NCBI GenBank assembly: GCA_010092695.1
Contig: JAADJJ010000001.1
Location: 1,674,001-1,738,000 of the forward strand
Length of the DNA stretch: 64,000 bases
Source of the DNA: Enterobacteriaceae bacterium 4M9
GTDB lineage: Bacteria; Pseudomonadota; Gammaproteobacteria; Enterobacterales; Enterobacteriaceae
Direction of reading: 5' to 3'
Positions 16,046 through 26,010 of this stretch are shown one piece after another. The notes below the pieces were generated by a model, which did not search any database, was not told where the DNA came from, and worked only from the letters and a program-made list of their open reading frames with translations. The position numbers were made by a program, and so were the translations under genes. Positions within the stretch are counted from its first letter, which is position 1. Every line of letters begins with the position of its first letter.

Positions 16046-18259
16046 ATGCAGTGGTCTGACTGGTATCGAAAATATAAAAATCGCTGGTGGTGCCTGCCGT
16101 TAATCCTGCCTGTCGTACTTTACCCTGTGGTTGCGTTGAGCAACGTTTATACGGAGCTTGATGGCGTAAGGGTGGTGCTGTTTTACCTGCCGCCTGCGCT
16201 GATGATGGCGCTAACGCTGGTATTTGGCTGGGCGGCGCTGCCGGGAATTGCTCTGGCGCTGGTCATGCGCTATCTGCCCATGCGCGGCGAAGTGGACGCG
16301 ATTGCGGCCGTTATCCATTATCTTCTGACCTGCGTTATCTGCTGGGGCGGTTACCGCCTGTTTGTTCCGCGGCGCAATGCGATTAGCTTTGGTTATGCAC
16401 ATCTCAGCGCCGCTCGGCTATTCTGGCTGGTCCTGTGCCAGGCGACGCTGTTTTTCATTATTTATCAGGGTGCGATTATTTTTGGTTTGTACGATGCCAA
16501 AATCAGCATGCTGGGTAATGACCCTTTTCAAATCAGTACGCTCATTAATTACCAGAGCCTGCTTGTCAGCAACCTGGTGGGGCTGCCCTTTTTCTACTTT
16601 ATTATTCGTGCATTGCGCCATCCGCCATTCGTGCGTCACTTCTTTTCCCGCATGCGCAGCCAGTTTCACCCGCGGGCTGGACAATTCGAAGTGCTGCTGT
16701 GGGCGCTGATTCTGCTGGGGCTTATCTATTTACTGCTGGTGCCGCTCAACGACAGCAGTACGGTATTTAACACGAACTACACCTTTACATTGCTGCTGCC
16801 GGTGATGATTTGGGGGGCGATGCGCTTTGGTTTTCTGTTTATCACCACGGTCTGGGCGCTGGTATTGATAGTGCTGAGCCACTATTACTATCGTTATTTA
16901 CCGCCTACCAGCTATTTAGAGATTCAGATGGCGATCACCTCATCCTGCTATGTGGTGTTTTCCTTCACGATTTATCTGATGGCAGAGATAACCACGCACC
17001 AGCGCGCCATTTACGAGAAAGTCCGACATGTCGCGTTCATCGACCCGATTGTGCAGATGCCAAACCTGCGTGCGTTAACGCGCGACCTGAATCTCTCATC
17101 CGGCTCGACATTGTGCTTGTTGAACTTCCCTGAGATGGATTTGCTGGCGCGTAACTATGGCGTTCTGATGCGCATTAGCTATAAGCAGCAACTGGCCAAC
17201 TGGTTGCAGCAGTCATTGTTTGAAGATGAAAAAATTTATCACCTGTCGAACAAAGAACTGGTGCTTCGCCTGAGCGGAGAAGCAAGCAAAACGCGGCTTG
17301 AGGAGCTTTATCAGAAAACCCGTAGCTTCCGCTTTATGTGGGATGGTATGTCGATGCAGCTTCAGGTCGGGCTGGGATATTGTTATGTTCGCTCGCCGGT
17401 CGTGCATCAGCATCTGCTGCTTGGTGAGCTGGGAACAATGGCTGATTTTTCGCTGAGCACTAACCGCCCGGAAAGCCTGCAAATGCGCGGTGCACGTCAT
17501 GTGCAAAATGCGGTGAAGCAAAAAGTCAGTATGATGAACCGGTTGCAAAAGGCGCTGGATGACGGTGGTTTTCAGCTTATGGTACAGCGCGTTGAAGGTA
17601 TCCGTGGCGACCATTTCTACGAAATCCTGCTCAGGATGAAAAGTGAAGACGGTTCGCTGGTCACGCCTGACAGCTTCCTGCCCATTGCCCATGAGTTTGG
17701 CCTGTCTTCACGCATCGATAGCTGGGTGCTGGAAACTACGCTCCAGTTTATTGCGAATCATCGCGAAGCGCTGCCGGGCGTGCGTTTTTCCATTAACCTG
17801 ACTGCGGCGTCAATCTGCCGTGCGCATTTTGCCGTTGAAGTCGGTCAGTTGCTCAACCGTTATGATGTGCAGGCCTGGCAACTGGTGTTTGAAATCACCG
17901 AAAGCAGTTCGCTTACCAATATGGCGCTGGCCGGGCAGACAATATTCCAGCTTCAGCAACTCGGCTGTCGCATCGCGATTGATGATTTTGGTACTGGCTA
18001 CTCCAGCTACGCTTATCTCAGAGAGATGAGTGTGGATATGCTCAAACTCGACGGCAGTTTTATTCGCAATATTGCTTCCAGCAGTATTGATTACCAGCTG
18101 GTGGAGTCTATCTGCCAGCTGGCACGAATGAAGAACATGCAGCTGGTGGCGGAGTTCGTGGAGACGCAGGATGTGCTGGATGCGGTGAAAGTGCTCGGCA
18201 TTGACTATATCCAGGGCCACCTGATAGACCGACCACGGCCGCTGGAAGATTTAATTTGA
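16046..18259 (+). CDS. pdeF: Membrane cyclic-di-GMP phosphodiesterase PdeF (YfgF)
   Basis: A 737-residue protein aligned with E. coli PdeF. The N-terminal half is a MASE1-type sensor with about eight membrane helices (to about residue 325). A degenerate GGDEF domain follows that lacks the GGDEF signature (region LARNYGVLMRISYKQQL). The EAL domain (about 490-737) keeps its catalytic set: EILLRM, NLTAAS, EITESS, DDFGTGYSS, LKLDGSFIR, and VAEFVE. It degrades c-di-GMP, and the E. coli enzyme acts under low oxygen. The start at 16046 (MQWSDWYRKYK) has TGGGG upstream; an in-frame ATG at 15989 is less likely. Confidence 0.92.
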   Translation: MQWSDWYRKYKNRWWCLPLILPVVLYPVVALSNVYTELDGVRVVLFYLPPALMMALTLVFGWAALPGIALALVMRYLPMRGEVDAIAAVIHYLLTCVICWGGYRLFVPRRNAISFGYAHLSAARLFWLVLCQATLFFIIYQGAIIFGLYDAKISMLGNDPFQISTLINYQSLLVSNLVGLPFFYFIIRALRHPPFVRHFFSRMRSQFHPRAGQFEVLLWALILLGLIYLLLVPLNDSSTVFNTNYTFTLLLPVMIWGAMRFGFLFITTVWALVLIVLSHYYYRYLPPTSYLEIQMAITSSCYVVFSFTIYLMAEITTHQRAIYEKVRHVAFIDPIVQMPNLRALTRDLNLSSGSTLCLLNFPEMDLLARNYGVLMRISYKQQLANWLQQSLFEDEKIYHLSNKELVLRLSGEASKTRLEELYQKTRSFRFMWDGMSMQLQVGLGYCYVRSPVVHQHLLLGELGTMADFSLSTNRPESLQMRGARHVQNAVKQKVSMMNRLQKALDDGGFQLMVQRVEGIRGDHFYEILLRMKSEDGSLVTPDSFLPIAHEFGLSSRIDSWVLETTLQFIANHREALPGVRFSINLTAASICRAHFAVEVGQLLNRYDVQAWQLVFEITESSSLTNMALAGQTIFQLQQLGCRIAIDDFGTGYSSYAYLREMSVDMLKLDGSFIRNIASSSIDYQLVESICQLARMKNMQLVAEFVETQDVLDAVKVLGIDYIQGHLIDRPRPLEDLI

Positions 18260-18277
18260 TTATCCGTTAAAGATAAA

Positions 18278-18300
18278 GGCGGGCGCTGATAGCGCCCGCC
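18278..18300. terminator. Bidirectional terminator between pdeF and ppx
   Basis: GGCGGGCGCT (18278-18287) and AGCGCCCGCC (18291-18300) form a perfect 10-bp stem with a 3-base loop and a GTTTT end on the plus strand. It lies between convergent stops at 18259 and 18305. Confidence 0.75.
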
Positions 18301-18304
18301 GTTT

Positions 18305-19849
18305 TCAGGCAACGGCCTCGTGGCCGTTTTCCTCTTCTTCAATTTTAAGTTTCCAGCCGCTGACCGCCTCCCAGTATTTCTGCTCACGCTCAAGATCAAG
18401 CAGTACCAGCGCGTTCTGGCTGAACCAGTCGTGCGGGAAACGTAGCGTCCAGTGATTATCTTCGGCTTCCAGTACCAGTGTTGGCGGTGTGGTTGTCGCC
18501 TGGCGCTGGTTATTCAGTAATACGCCCAGGCGCAGCAACTTAATCAGCGGAATAAATTCCTTTTTACGAAACAGCGTAAAGCGCGGAATATCGTCAAGCT
18601 TGACGCCTTTACGGTGAAAGCGCACCAGCGTTGCCATCATCAGCTGCTGTTCCTGAGTAAAGCCTGGCAGGTCACTGTGCTGGAGGATATAGGCCGAATG
18701 GCGATGCAGGGCGCTGTGGTTAATGCTCAGGCCCACTTCGTGCAGCATGGCGGCCCACTTAAGTAGTGCCATCATCTGCACGTTAACGCATTTAGGGTGG
18801 CGCGCCTGCCATTGCTCGTACATATTCAGCGTGGTTTCCAGCACACGCTGCGCCTGATCGGCGTCAATGTCGTAGCGGGTGGCGAGGCTTTTAGCGGTAC
18901 GGATACGCACATCCTGGTGGCGAAAGCGGCCTTCCATTTCATACAGCACGCCTTCACGTAGCGCGCCATCAGAAAGGCGCAGCTCCTTAATGCCCAACGA
19001 GTCAAACACGCCACACAGAATTGCCAGACCCGGCACAAAAACCGCTTTGCGCTCTTCAGAAAGCCCCGGCAGGCTCAGCGCCGCAAAGGTTTTGTATGAC
19101 AGCACGGCTTCACACAGCTTATCCAGGCGCTCAGGCGTGATCATGCCGTCCTTCTCGCCCATCTCCAGCAAAATTTCGTGCGCGGCTTTAATGGTGCCGG
19201 AGGCTCCCAGCGCGACATTCCAACCCTGAATACGAAACTGCCAGGCCAGATTTTCCAGCTTCTGGACGGCGGCAAGCCGCGCGCGGCGGAAGTTTTCAAT
19301 GCTGATGGTGCCATTGGGGAAGAAATTCTGCCCAAAGCTCACGCAACCCATGCGACGGCTTTCGACCAGCCGTGGCTCAAAATTCTCACCAATAACCAGT
19401 TCGGTAGAGCCACCGCCGATATCAATCACCAGTTTGCTGCCGCGCTCCGGCTGGGTGTGTTCAACCCCCATAAAAATCAGGCGCGCTTCTTCGTTACCGG
19501 AGATAATTTCAATCGGATAAGGAATGACCTGTTCAGCCCGCTGCAAAAACTCCTGTGCGTTAATCGCCAGGCGCAGCGAGTGAGTGCCCACAATACAGAC
19601 GCTGGAAGCATTAAACCCTTGCAACCTTTCGGCAAACAGCGCAAGGCAGGCCAGGCCTCGTTCCATCGCTTCTTCACTGAGGCGGTTATCGGCATCCAGC
19701 CCATCGGCCAGATGTACGCGCTGTTTAAGACGGCCAATGATTTGCATAGCGCCGTCAACCACACGGGCAATGACCATGTGAAAGCTGTTTGAGCCGAGGT
19801 CGACCGCAGCAAATTCCTGCGGTCGCGGAGAGTGTTGGTTAATCGGCAT
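18305..19849 (-). CDS. ppx: Exopolyphosphatase
   Basis: A 514-residue enzyme (E. coli 513) that releases phosphate from the end of long polyphosphate chains. The ASKHA fold is seen in FAAVDLGSNSFHMVIARV (first phosphate loop), SGNEEARLIFMGV and VIDIGGGSTELVIGE (second loop). The C-terminal HD-like half contains LHEVGLSINHSALHRHSAYIL. The ATG is two bases beyond the ppk stop, so the genes are translationally coupled in a ppk-ppx operon as in E. coli. Confidence 0.97.
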   Translation of the reverse strand: MPINQHSPRPQEFAAVDLGSNSFHMVIARVVDGAMQIIGRLKQRVHLADGLDADNRLSEEAMERGLACLALFAERLQGFNASSVCIVGTHSLRLAINAQEFLQRAEQVIPYPIEIISGNEEARLIFMGVEHTQPERGSKLVIDIGGGSTELVIGENFEPRLVESRRMGCVSFGQNFFPNGTISIENFRRARLAAVQKLENLAWQFRIQGWNVALGASGTIKAAHEILLEMGEKDGMITPERLDKLCEAVLSYKTFAALSLPGLSEERKAVFVPGLAILCGVFDSLGIKELRLSDGALREGVLYEMEGRFRHQDVRIRTAKSLATRYDIDADQAQRVLETTLNMYEQWQARHPKCVNVQMMALLKWAAMLHEVGLSINHSALHRHSAYILQHSDLPGFTQEQQLMMATLVRFHRKGVKLDDIPRFTLFRKKEFIPLIKLLRLGVLLNNQRQATTTPPTLVLEAEDNHWTLRFPHDWFSQNALVLLDLEREQKYWEAVSGWKLKIEEEENGHEAVA

Positions 19850-19851
19850 GA

Positions 19852-21912
19852 TTATTCAGGCTGTTCCAGAGATTTAATGTAATCGTAAATCGCCAACTGC
19901 GAACGAACCTTGCGGCGGTTACCGCGCGGCACGTAACGGTTGCTGAGTTCTTTATCAATAATGCGTGCTTTTACCGTGTCGCTGAACAAAATGGCAATAA
20001 TGTCCAGTACCCGCTGTTTCAGGCGCGGGTCAAGCAGCGCAACGGCCACTTCAATGCGGTAATCGATGTTGCGCGTCATCCAGTCAGCCGATGACAGGAA
20101 CACTTTCTTGTCGCCGCCGTTTTCAAAAATATAAACCCGGTCGTGCTCCAGATAGCGGTCCACAATGCTGATAACGTTGATGTTGTCGCTGATGCCCTCA
20201 AGCTGCGGGATGAGAGAGCACATGCCGCGAATCAGCAGATTAACCGGTACGCCAAAGCTTGAGGCGGTATACAGGCGGTCAACCAGCCCTTTATCAACAA
20301 GGTTATTAAGCTTAAGCGTGATGCCACAGGGCAGTCCCTGCTGGGCGTTAGCAATCTCCTTGTCCACCATTTCATAGAGCAAGCGGCGTGAGTTTTGCGG
20401 TGACACCATCAGGTAGTCAAAGGTGACAGGGCGGTAGGGGTTTTCGATAAAGTTAAACACCCGGCGCACTTCGTTGGTAATGCGCGCATCGGCGGTCAGC
20501 AGCGAATAGTCGGTATAAAGCCGTGCGGTTTTTTCGTTAAAGTTGCCGGTGCCGATGTGGGCATAGCGCACCACGTCGTCGCCTTCTTTACGCGAAATAA
20601 GAAACAGCTTGGCATGAATTTTAAGCCCCGGTGCTGAGAAGATAACGTGCACACCCGCTTCAGTCAGGCGTCTGGCCCAGTGGATATTCGCTTCTTCGTC
20701 AAAACGCGCCTGGAGCTCGACCACCACGGTGACTTTTTTGCCATTGTGCGCGGCATGAATCATCGACTCAATAATGCGTGAGTCTTTCGCCACACGGTAA
20801 ATATTGATTTTGATGGCCAGCACGCTGGGGTCGAACGATGCCTGGCGCAGCAGTTCCAGAACGTGCTCAAAGGTGTGATAGGGATAATAAAGCAGGACGT
20901 CGCGCTCACGGATGGCGTCGAAGCCGTTGCGAAACTTATCAAACCAGATGTGGCGCAGACGCGGCAGCGGTTTATTAACCAGATTAGCTTTGCCCACGTT
21001 AGGGAAGCTGATGAAGTCTTTAAAGTTATGGTAGCGCCCGCCGGGCACAATAGAGTCCAGGCGCGAAATTGAGAGCTTCTGGCACAGCATTTCTACCATC
21101 GAATCCGGCATATCGCGCTGATAGACAAAGCGCACGGGTTCAGCGGTGAGGCGCTGCTTGAGGCTTGAGGACATCAGCTCCATCAGGCTCGCCTCCATTT
21201 CATGCACCAGATCGTATTCGGCGTCACGCGTCATCTTCATGGAGTAGGCGTTCAGCGAGTCATAGTCGAAGAAACCCTTAAAGATGTCGTCCAGGCAGTA
21301 GCGCAGAATGTTATCAAGCAGGATCATGGGCTTGCGCCGACGCGGGGCTTCCGGCGGCAGGTTGACGAAGCGCGGCACTTTATCGGACGGGATCTCCAGC
21401 AGAGCATAGTGAATGTCGCTACCACGCACGATCTCCACGGCCAGATAGGTGTAATCGTCCTTCAGGAACTGCACCAGATCGGTTTCGCGCACGACCAGGA
21501 TAGGCGTAATGTGCGGGCGCAGATACTGCTTAAAGTAGTGACGTAACCAGGCCTGCTGGTTGGTAGAAAGCTGACGCTCGTTAATCAGGAATATCTGGTT
21601 ACGCGCCATCTCCAGCAGCAGATCGTTGTAAAGCGCATCGAACTCCTGGTCGGCCTTGAGCACGCGCGTCTGAATTTTGTTGAGCAGATGGCGGGAGTGC
21701 GAATTGGAGCCTTGTTCTTCGCTGATAATAATGCGCCGCTTCAACTCAGCAAAACGCACTTTATAGAACTCATCCAGGTTATTGGAGTAAATGCCCAGAA
21801 AACGCATGCGCTCAATCAGCGGGTTGACCTTGTCAGCCGCTTCCTGGAGCACGCGCTCGTTAAATGATAACCAGCTCAGTTCTTTTTCGATATACAGCTT
21901 TTCCTGACCCAT
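19852..21912 (-). CDS. ppk: Polyphosphate kinase
   Basis: A 686-residue enzyme (E. coli 688) that polymerises the gamma phosphate of ATP into polyphosphate at the inner membrane. The N-terminal domain starts KLYIEKELSWLSFNERVLQEA. The phospholipase-D-like halves carry the two key histidines in GLKIHAKLFLISR (about 433, the phosphorylated one) and DRYLEHDRVYIFENGG (about 590). It is upstream of ppx in the same transcript. Confidence 0.97.
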   Translation of the reverse strand: MGQEKLYIEKELSWLSFNERVLQEAADKVNPLIERMRFLGIYSNNLDEFYKVRFAELKRRIIISEEQGSNSHSRHLLNKIQTRVLKADQEFDALYNDLLLEMARNQIFLINERQLSTNQQAWLRHYFKQYLRPHITPILVVRETDLVQFLKDDYTYLAVEIVRGSDIHYALLEIPSDKVPRFVNLPPEAPRRRKPMILLDNILRYCLDDIFKGFFDYDSLNAYSMKMTRDAEYDLVHEMEASLMELMSSSLKQRLTAEPVRFVYQRDMPDSMVEMLCQKLSISRLDSIVPGGRYHNFKDFISFPNVGKANLVNKPLPRLRHIWFDKFRNGFDAIRERDVLLYYPYHTFEHVLELLRQASFDPSVLAIKINIYRVAKDSRIIESMIHAAHNGKKVTVVVELQARFDEEANIHWARRLTEAGVHVIFSAPGLKIHAKLFLISRKEGDDVVRYAHIGTGNFNEKTARLYTDYSLLTADARITNEVRRVFNFIENPYRPVTFDYLMVSPQNSRRLLYEMVDKEIANAQQGLPCGITLKLNNLVDKGLVDRLYTASSFGVPVNLLIRGMCSLIPQLEGISDNINVISIVDRYLEHDRVYIFENGGDKKVFLSSADWMTRNIDYRIEVAVALLDPRLKQRVLDIIAILFSDTVKARIIDKELSNRYVPRGNRRKVRSQLAIYDYIKSLEQPE

Positions 21913-22007
21913 TGCGACTCACACTCCGATTTATTGTTCTCGGGACGTGGTTATTCCGTCTCGGCGCTATTATGGCGAGCAAAGGCGGGGGATGTCCAAC
22001 GATGGCT

Positions 22008-22037
22008 AAAAAGCGCCCTTTCGTGATTGAAAGGGCG
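22008..22037 (-). terminator. Terminator of purMN
   Basis: GCGCCCTTTC (22013-22022) and GAAAGGGCG (22029-22037) form a stem that, read on the minus strand, is followed by TTTTT. It lies right after the purN stop. Confidence 0.75.
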
Positions 22038-22045
22038 AGGGAAGG

Positions 22046-22684
22046 TTAATCGGCAGCGTAGCCCTGAGCGGGCAGCGCTTTACCGTCAAGCCAGGCCTGG
22101 TTGGCGCGCATTTCAAGACGTCCATCCACAAACCAACTTACAACCAGCGGATAAATTGCGTGTTCCTGGTGCTGGACCCGAGCCGTAATAATCTCTTCGT
22201 CGTCGCCCTCAAAAACCGGCACGCTGGCCTGTAAAATCACCGGCCCGCCGTCGAGCTCATCAGTGACGAAGTGCACCGACGTGCCGTGTTCTTCGTCACC
22301 GTTTTCCAGCACCTGGCGGTGGGTATACAAGCCAGGGTATTTCGGCAGCAGGGAAGGGTGAATGTTGATTAAGCGCCCGGTATAGTGCGCGACAAACGCT
22401 GGGCTTAAAATGCGCATATAGCCCGCAAGCACCACCAAATCCGGTGAGTATGCGTCAATCTGGCGCATCAGCTCGCGGTCAAAGGCCTCGCGCCCGTCAT
22501 AATCGGCGGGCGACAGCGCGTGAGCGGGGATATTTGCCTCGCTGGCGCGCTCAAGGCCGTAAGCACTGGCTTTGTTGCTGAAAACCGCACTAATGGTGCT
22601 ATTGATACGCTGCTGTTGGCAGGCATCAATAATCGCCTGCAGATTGCTTCCGTTGCCGGAGATAAGCACCACGATGTGTTTCAT
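22046..22684 (-). CDS. purN: Phosphoribosylglycinamide formyltransferase
   Basis: A 212-residue GAR transformylase using 10-formyl-tetrahydrofolate in purine synthesis. The Rossmann start VVLISGNGSNLQAIIDAC, the core INIHPSLLPKYPGLYTHRQ (catalytic Asn/His) and DELDGGPVILQ with catalytic Asp are clear. The ATG overlaps the last base of the purM stop (TAATG), showing tight coupling. Confidence 0.97.
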   Translation of the reverse strand: MKHIVVLISGNGSNLQAIIDACQQQRINSTISAVFSNKASAYGLERASEANIPAHALSPADYDGREAFDRELMRQIDAYSPDLVVLAGYMRILSPAFVAHYTGRLINIHPSLLPKYPGLYTHRQVLENGDEEHGTSVHFVTDELDGGPVILQASVPVFEGDDEEIITARVQHQEHAIYPLVVSWFVDGRLEMRANQAWLDGKALPAQGYAAD

Positions 22685-23721
22685 TACTCGATGACCACGC
22701 GCTGTTCGCTATCAGATGCTTTGATGATACCGATTTTCCACGCCTTTTCACCCAGCTTGTTAAGTAATTCAATGGCGTTGTCTGCTTCACCTGCGGGCAG
22801 TGCGATAACCATGCCGACGCCGCAGTTAAAGGTGCGGTACATCTCGTGGCGGCTGATGTTACCCGCCTGCGACAGCCAGTTGAAGACCTGCGGCCACTGC
22901 CAGGAAGACTCATCAATAACAGCCTGGGTATTATCCGGCAGCACGCGCGGGATGTTTTCCCAGAAGCCGCCACCGGTCAGGTGCGCAATCGCGTGTACCT
23001 CCAGTGCTTCAATCAGCGCCAGTACGGACTTAACATAAATGCGCGTTGGTGCCAGCAGGTGGTCGGCGAGCGTTTTGCCGTCAAGGTCGGTTGTGAGCGG
23101 GTCACAGCCGCTGACTTCAATGACCTTACGCACCAGCGAATAACCGTTGGAGTGCGGGCCGCTGGAGGCCAGCGCTACCAGCACATCACCGTCGGCCACT
23201 TTACTGCCGTCAATAATCTCTGATTTCTCAACCACGCCGACACAGAATCCTGCCACGTCGTAGTCTTCACCGTGATACATGCCCGGCATCTCTGCCGTTT
23301 CGCCACCGACCAGCGCGCAGCCGGATTGCAGGCAACCTTCGGCAATGCCGCTAATCACACTGGCGGCGGTGTCCACGTCCAGCTTGCCGGTTGCGTAATA
23401 ATCGAGGAAGAACAGTGGCTCAGCGCCCTGGACGACCAGGTCGTTGACGCACATGGCAACAAGGTCGATACCGATGGTGTCGTGACGCTTAAGGTCCATT
23501 GCCAGACGCAGCTTGGTGCCAACGCCGTCAGTACCGGAAACCAGCACCGGCTCGCGGTATTTCTGGGGCAGGGCGCACAGCGCGCCAAAGCCGCCCAGTC
23601 CGCCCATGACTTCCGGGCGGCGGGTTTTCTTCACCACGCCTTTAATTCGGTCAACCAGAGCGTTGCCTGCATCGATATCAACACCGGCGTCTTTGTAGCT
23701 GAGAGAGGTTTTTTCGGTCAC
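22684..23721 (-). CDS. purM: Phosphoribosylformylglycinamidine cyclo-ligase
   Basis: A 345-residue AIR synthetase, exactly the E. coli length. The start is the GTG at 23721 (TEKTSLSYKDAGVDIDAGN), also used in E. coli; the frame stays open far upstream, but that extension has no homology. Motifs include PVLVSGTDGVGTKL, GGETAEMPGMY, SGPHSNGYSLVRK and HLTGGGFWENIPRVLP. It is divergent from upp, with a PurR-like box in between. Confidence 0.96.
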   Translation of the reverse strand: MTEKTSLSYKDAGVDIDAGNALVDRIKGVVKKTRRPEVMGGLGGFGALCALPQKYREPVLVSGTDGVGTKLRLAMDLKRHDTIGIDLVAMCVNDLVVQGAEPLFFLDYYATGKLDVDTAASVISGIAEGCLQSGCALVGGETAEMPGMYHGEDYDVAGFCVGVVEKSEIIDGSKVADGDVLVALASSGPHSNGYSLVRKVIEVSGCDPLTTDLDGKTLADHLLAPTRIYVKSVLALIEALEVHAIAHLTGGGFWENIPRVLPDNTQAVIDESSWQWPQVFNWLSQAGNISRHEMYRTFNCGVGMVIALPAGEADNAIELLNKLGEKAWKIGIIKASDSEQRVVIE

Positions 23722-23775
23722 TGCTGAGTCCCCACGCGGTTGGGTAGATAGAAAACGCGGAGATTCTAACAGCCC

Positions 23776-23791
23776 AGGCAAACGTTTGCGA
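23776..23791. promoter_or_regulatory. PurR operator upstream of purM
   Basis: AGGCAAACGTTTGCGA is a near-perfect palindrome matching the PurR consensus ACGCAAACGTTTNCGT in its core. It lies 55 bases before the purM GTG. PurR repression of purMN is established in E. coli. Confidence 0.8.
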
Positions 23792-23931
23792 GGCTCTTGT
23801 GAGGCGGCAAAAGAAATCATTACTCTATACTCAATCGGGCTACCTTGATCCCTTTCGTATGGCACAGTAGGAAAAAAGCGGTATAATCCCGCGATTTTTT
23901 TTGTGGTTGCCGCATTCGAGGAGAACAGCGC

Positions 23932-24558
23932 ATGAAAATAGTGGAAGTGAAACACCCGCTCGTAAGACACAAACTGGGCCTGATGCGTGAGAATGACGTC
24001 AGCACCAAGCGCTTTCGTGAACTGGCTTCTGAAGTAGGCAGCCTGCTGACCTATGAAGCAACCGCAGACCTGGAAACCGAAAGGGTTACCATCGAAGGCT
24101 GGAACGGCCCGGTGGAAATTGACCAGATCAAAGGCAAGAAAATTACCGTGGTGCCTATCCTGCGCGCCGGTCTGGGCATGATGGAAGGCGTGCTGGAGCA
24201 CGTGCCGAGCGCGCGCATCAGCGTGGTGGGCATCTACCGTAACGAAGAAACGCTGGAGCCGGTGCCGTATTTTCAGAAGCTGGTGTCTAACATCGATGAG
24301 CGCATGGCGCTGGTGGTGGACCCGATGCTGGCAACCGGTGGCTCAATGATTGCCACCATCGACCTGCTGAAAAAAGCCGGTTGCAGCAGCATTAAAGTGC
24401 TGGTGCTGGTGGCGGCACCGGAAGGTATCGCGGCGCTGGAAAAAGCACACCCGGACGTGGAGTTGTACACCGCCTCCATCGACCAAGGCCTCAACGAGCA
24501 GGGATACATTATTCCCGGCCTCGGTGATGCCGGTGATAAGATATTTGGTACAAAATAA
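23932..24558 (+). CDS. upp: Uracil phosphoribosyltransferase
   Basis: A 208-residue salvage enzyme making UMP from uracil and PRPP. It starts MKIVEVKHPLVRHKLGLMR and has the PRPP-binding loop ALVVDPMLATGGSMIATIDLL and the uracil-binding C-terminus GYIIPGLGDAGDKIFGTK. Length equals E. coli Upp. uraA follows behind a terminator-like hairpin. Confidence 0.98.
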   Translation: MKIVEVKHPLVRHKLGLMRENDVSTKRFRELASEVGSLLTYEATADLETERVTIEGWNGPVEIDQIKGKKITVVPILRAGLGMMEGVLEHVPSARISVVGIYRNEETLEPVPYFQKLVSNIDERMALVVDPMLATGGSMIATIDLLKKAGCSSIKVLVLVAAPEGIAALEKAHPDVELYTASIDQGLNEQGYIIPGLGDAGDKIFGTK

Positions 24559-24565
24559 TAAAAGC

Positions 24566-24593
24566 AGCCGACTTCGAAAGTCGGCTTTTTTTT
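24566..24593 (+). terminator. Terminator or attenuator between upp and uraA
   Basis: AGCCGACTT (24566-24574) and AAGTCGGCT (24578-24586) with eight T after it. uraA starts 32 bases later on the same strand, so read-through or an attenuation role is likely. Confidence 0.75.
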
Positions 24594-24624
24594 GGTTTTT
24601 CTTACTACAACAGAGGAAGATTTT

Positions 24625-25914
24625 ATGACGCGCCGCGCTATCGGGGTGAGTGAACGACCGCCGTTATTGCAGACCATTCCACTCAGTCTGCAACATCTGT
24701 TTGCGATGTTTGGGGCCACCGTGCTGGTTCCCATTCTGTTTCATATCAACCCGGCCACCGTTTTGCTGTTTAACGGTATCGGCACGCTATTGTATCTCTT
24801 CATCTGTAAAGGCAAAATCCCGGCCTACCTCGGTTCAAGCTTTGCGTTTATCTCGCCGGTGCTGCTGCTGTTGCCGCTGGGCTATGAGCTGGCGCTGGGC
24901 GGCTTTATCGTGTGCGGAGCGCTGTTTTGTCTGGTGGCGTTGATTGTGAAAAAAGCCGGAACCGGCTGGCTGGACGTGATGTTCCCACCGGCGGCCATGG
25001 GCGCGATTGTGGCGGTAATCGGTCTGGAACTGGCGGGCGTGGCGGCGAATATGGCGGGTCTGCTGCCTGCCGACGGCCAGTCTGCTGATGGCACTACCAT
25101 TACTATTTCGCTGGTAACGCTGGCGGTCACGGTCTTTGGCTCGGTACTGTTTCGCGGCTTTCTTGCCATCATTCCTATCCTGATTGGCGTGCTGGCGGGC
25201 TATGCGCTGTCCTTCGCGATGGGCGTGGTAGACGTCACGCCGATTCGCGATGCCGCCTGGTTTGCGCTGCCGACGTTCTACACGCCGCGTTTTGAGTGGT
25301 TTGCTGTCTTTACCATTCTGCCTGCCGCGCTGGTGGTGATTGCCGAGCACGTTGGTCACCTGGTAGTGACGGCTAACATCGTGAAAAAAGATTTGATTCG
25401 CGACCCGGGTCTGCACCGTTCAATGTTCGCCAACGGCCTGTCTACCATGTTCTCCGGCTTTTTTGGCTCCACGCCGAACACCACCTACGGTGAAAACATC
25501 GGCGTGATGGCCATTACCCGCGTGTACAGCACCTGGGTAATTGGCGGCGCGGCGGTTATTGCCATTTTGCTGTCCTGCGTGGGCAAACTCGCGGCGGCTA
25601 TCCAGATAATCCCAGTGCCGGTGATGGGCGGCGTGTCACTTCTGTTGTACGGGGTGATTGGTGCATCCGGTATCCGTGTGCTGATTGAGTCTAAAGTGGA
25701 TTACAGCAAGGCACAGAACCTGATTCTGACCTCGGTAATTCTGATTATCGGCGTTAGCGGTGCGAAGGTGCATATTGGTGCCGCTGAACTCAAAGGCATG
25801 GCGCTGGCCACTATCGTTGGTGTGGCACTGAGCCTTATCTTCAAACTCATCAGCGTGCTGCGCCCGGAAGAGACGGTGCTTGATCCGGATGAGAGCGACG
25901 ACGCGCGCGCTTAA
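24625..25914 (+). CDS. uraA: Uracil:proton symporter
   Basis: A 429-residue inner-membrane NCS2 transporter with 14 membrane segments, matching E. coli UraA in length and sequence. Key residues of uracil binding are visible in VVIAEHVGHLVVTAN (Glu near 241, His 245) and NTTYGENIGVMA (Glu near 290). The start at 24625 (MTRRAIGVSERPPLL) has AGAGGAAG upstream; an earlier in-frame ATG lies within the upp terminator. It works with Upp in uracil uptake. Confidence 0.97.
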   Translation: MTRRAIGVSERPPLLQTIPLSLQHLFAMFGATVLVPILFHINPATVLLFNGIGTLLYLFICKGKIPAYLGSSFAFISPVLLLLPLGYELALGGFIVCGALFCLVALIVKKAGTGWLDVMFPPAAMGAIVAVIGLELAGVAANMAGLLPADGQSADGTTITISLVTLAVTVFGSVLFRGFLAIIPILIGVLAGYALSFAMGVVDVTPIRDAAWFALPTFYTPRFEWFAVFTILPAALVVIAEHVGHLVVTANIVKKDLIRDPGLHRSMFANGLSTMFSGFFGSTPNTTYGENIGVMAITRVYSTWVIGGAAVIAILLSCVGKLAAAIQIIPVPVMGGVSLLLYGVIGASGIRVLIESKVDYSKAQNLILTSVILIIGVSGAKVHIGAAELKGMALATIVGVALSLIFKLISVLRPEETVLDPDESDDARA

Positions 25915-25922
25915 TACCTTTG

Positions 25923-25942
25923 CGGGCGGTATGCGCCGCCCG
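25923..25942 (+). other. Hairpin after uraA
   Basis: CGGGCGG (25923-25929) and CCGCCCG (25936-25942) form a 7-bp stem without a T-run, between uraA and hda. It may protect the mRNA end. Confidence 0.4.
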
Positions 25943-26010
25943 GTTCTCACATCAGCCTGAGTTGTGATAAACTCACCGCGTTTTTCTGTAAGCTCAGGCT
26001 GAGGTCTCCT

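Noticed and set aside
23722..24201. N-terminal extension of purM
   Set aside because: The frame stays open through the PurR box and into upp on the other strand, but E. coli PurM starts at the equivalent GTG and the extension has no homology.
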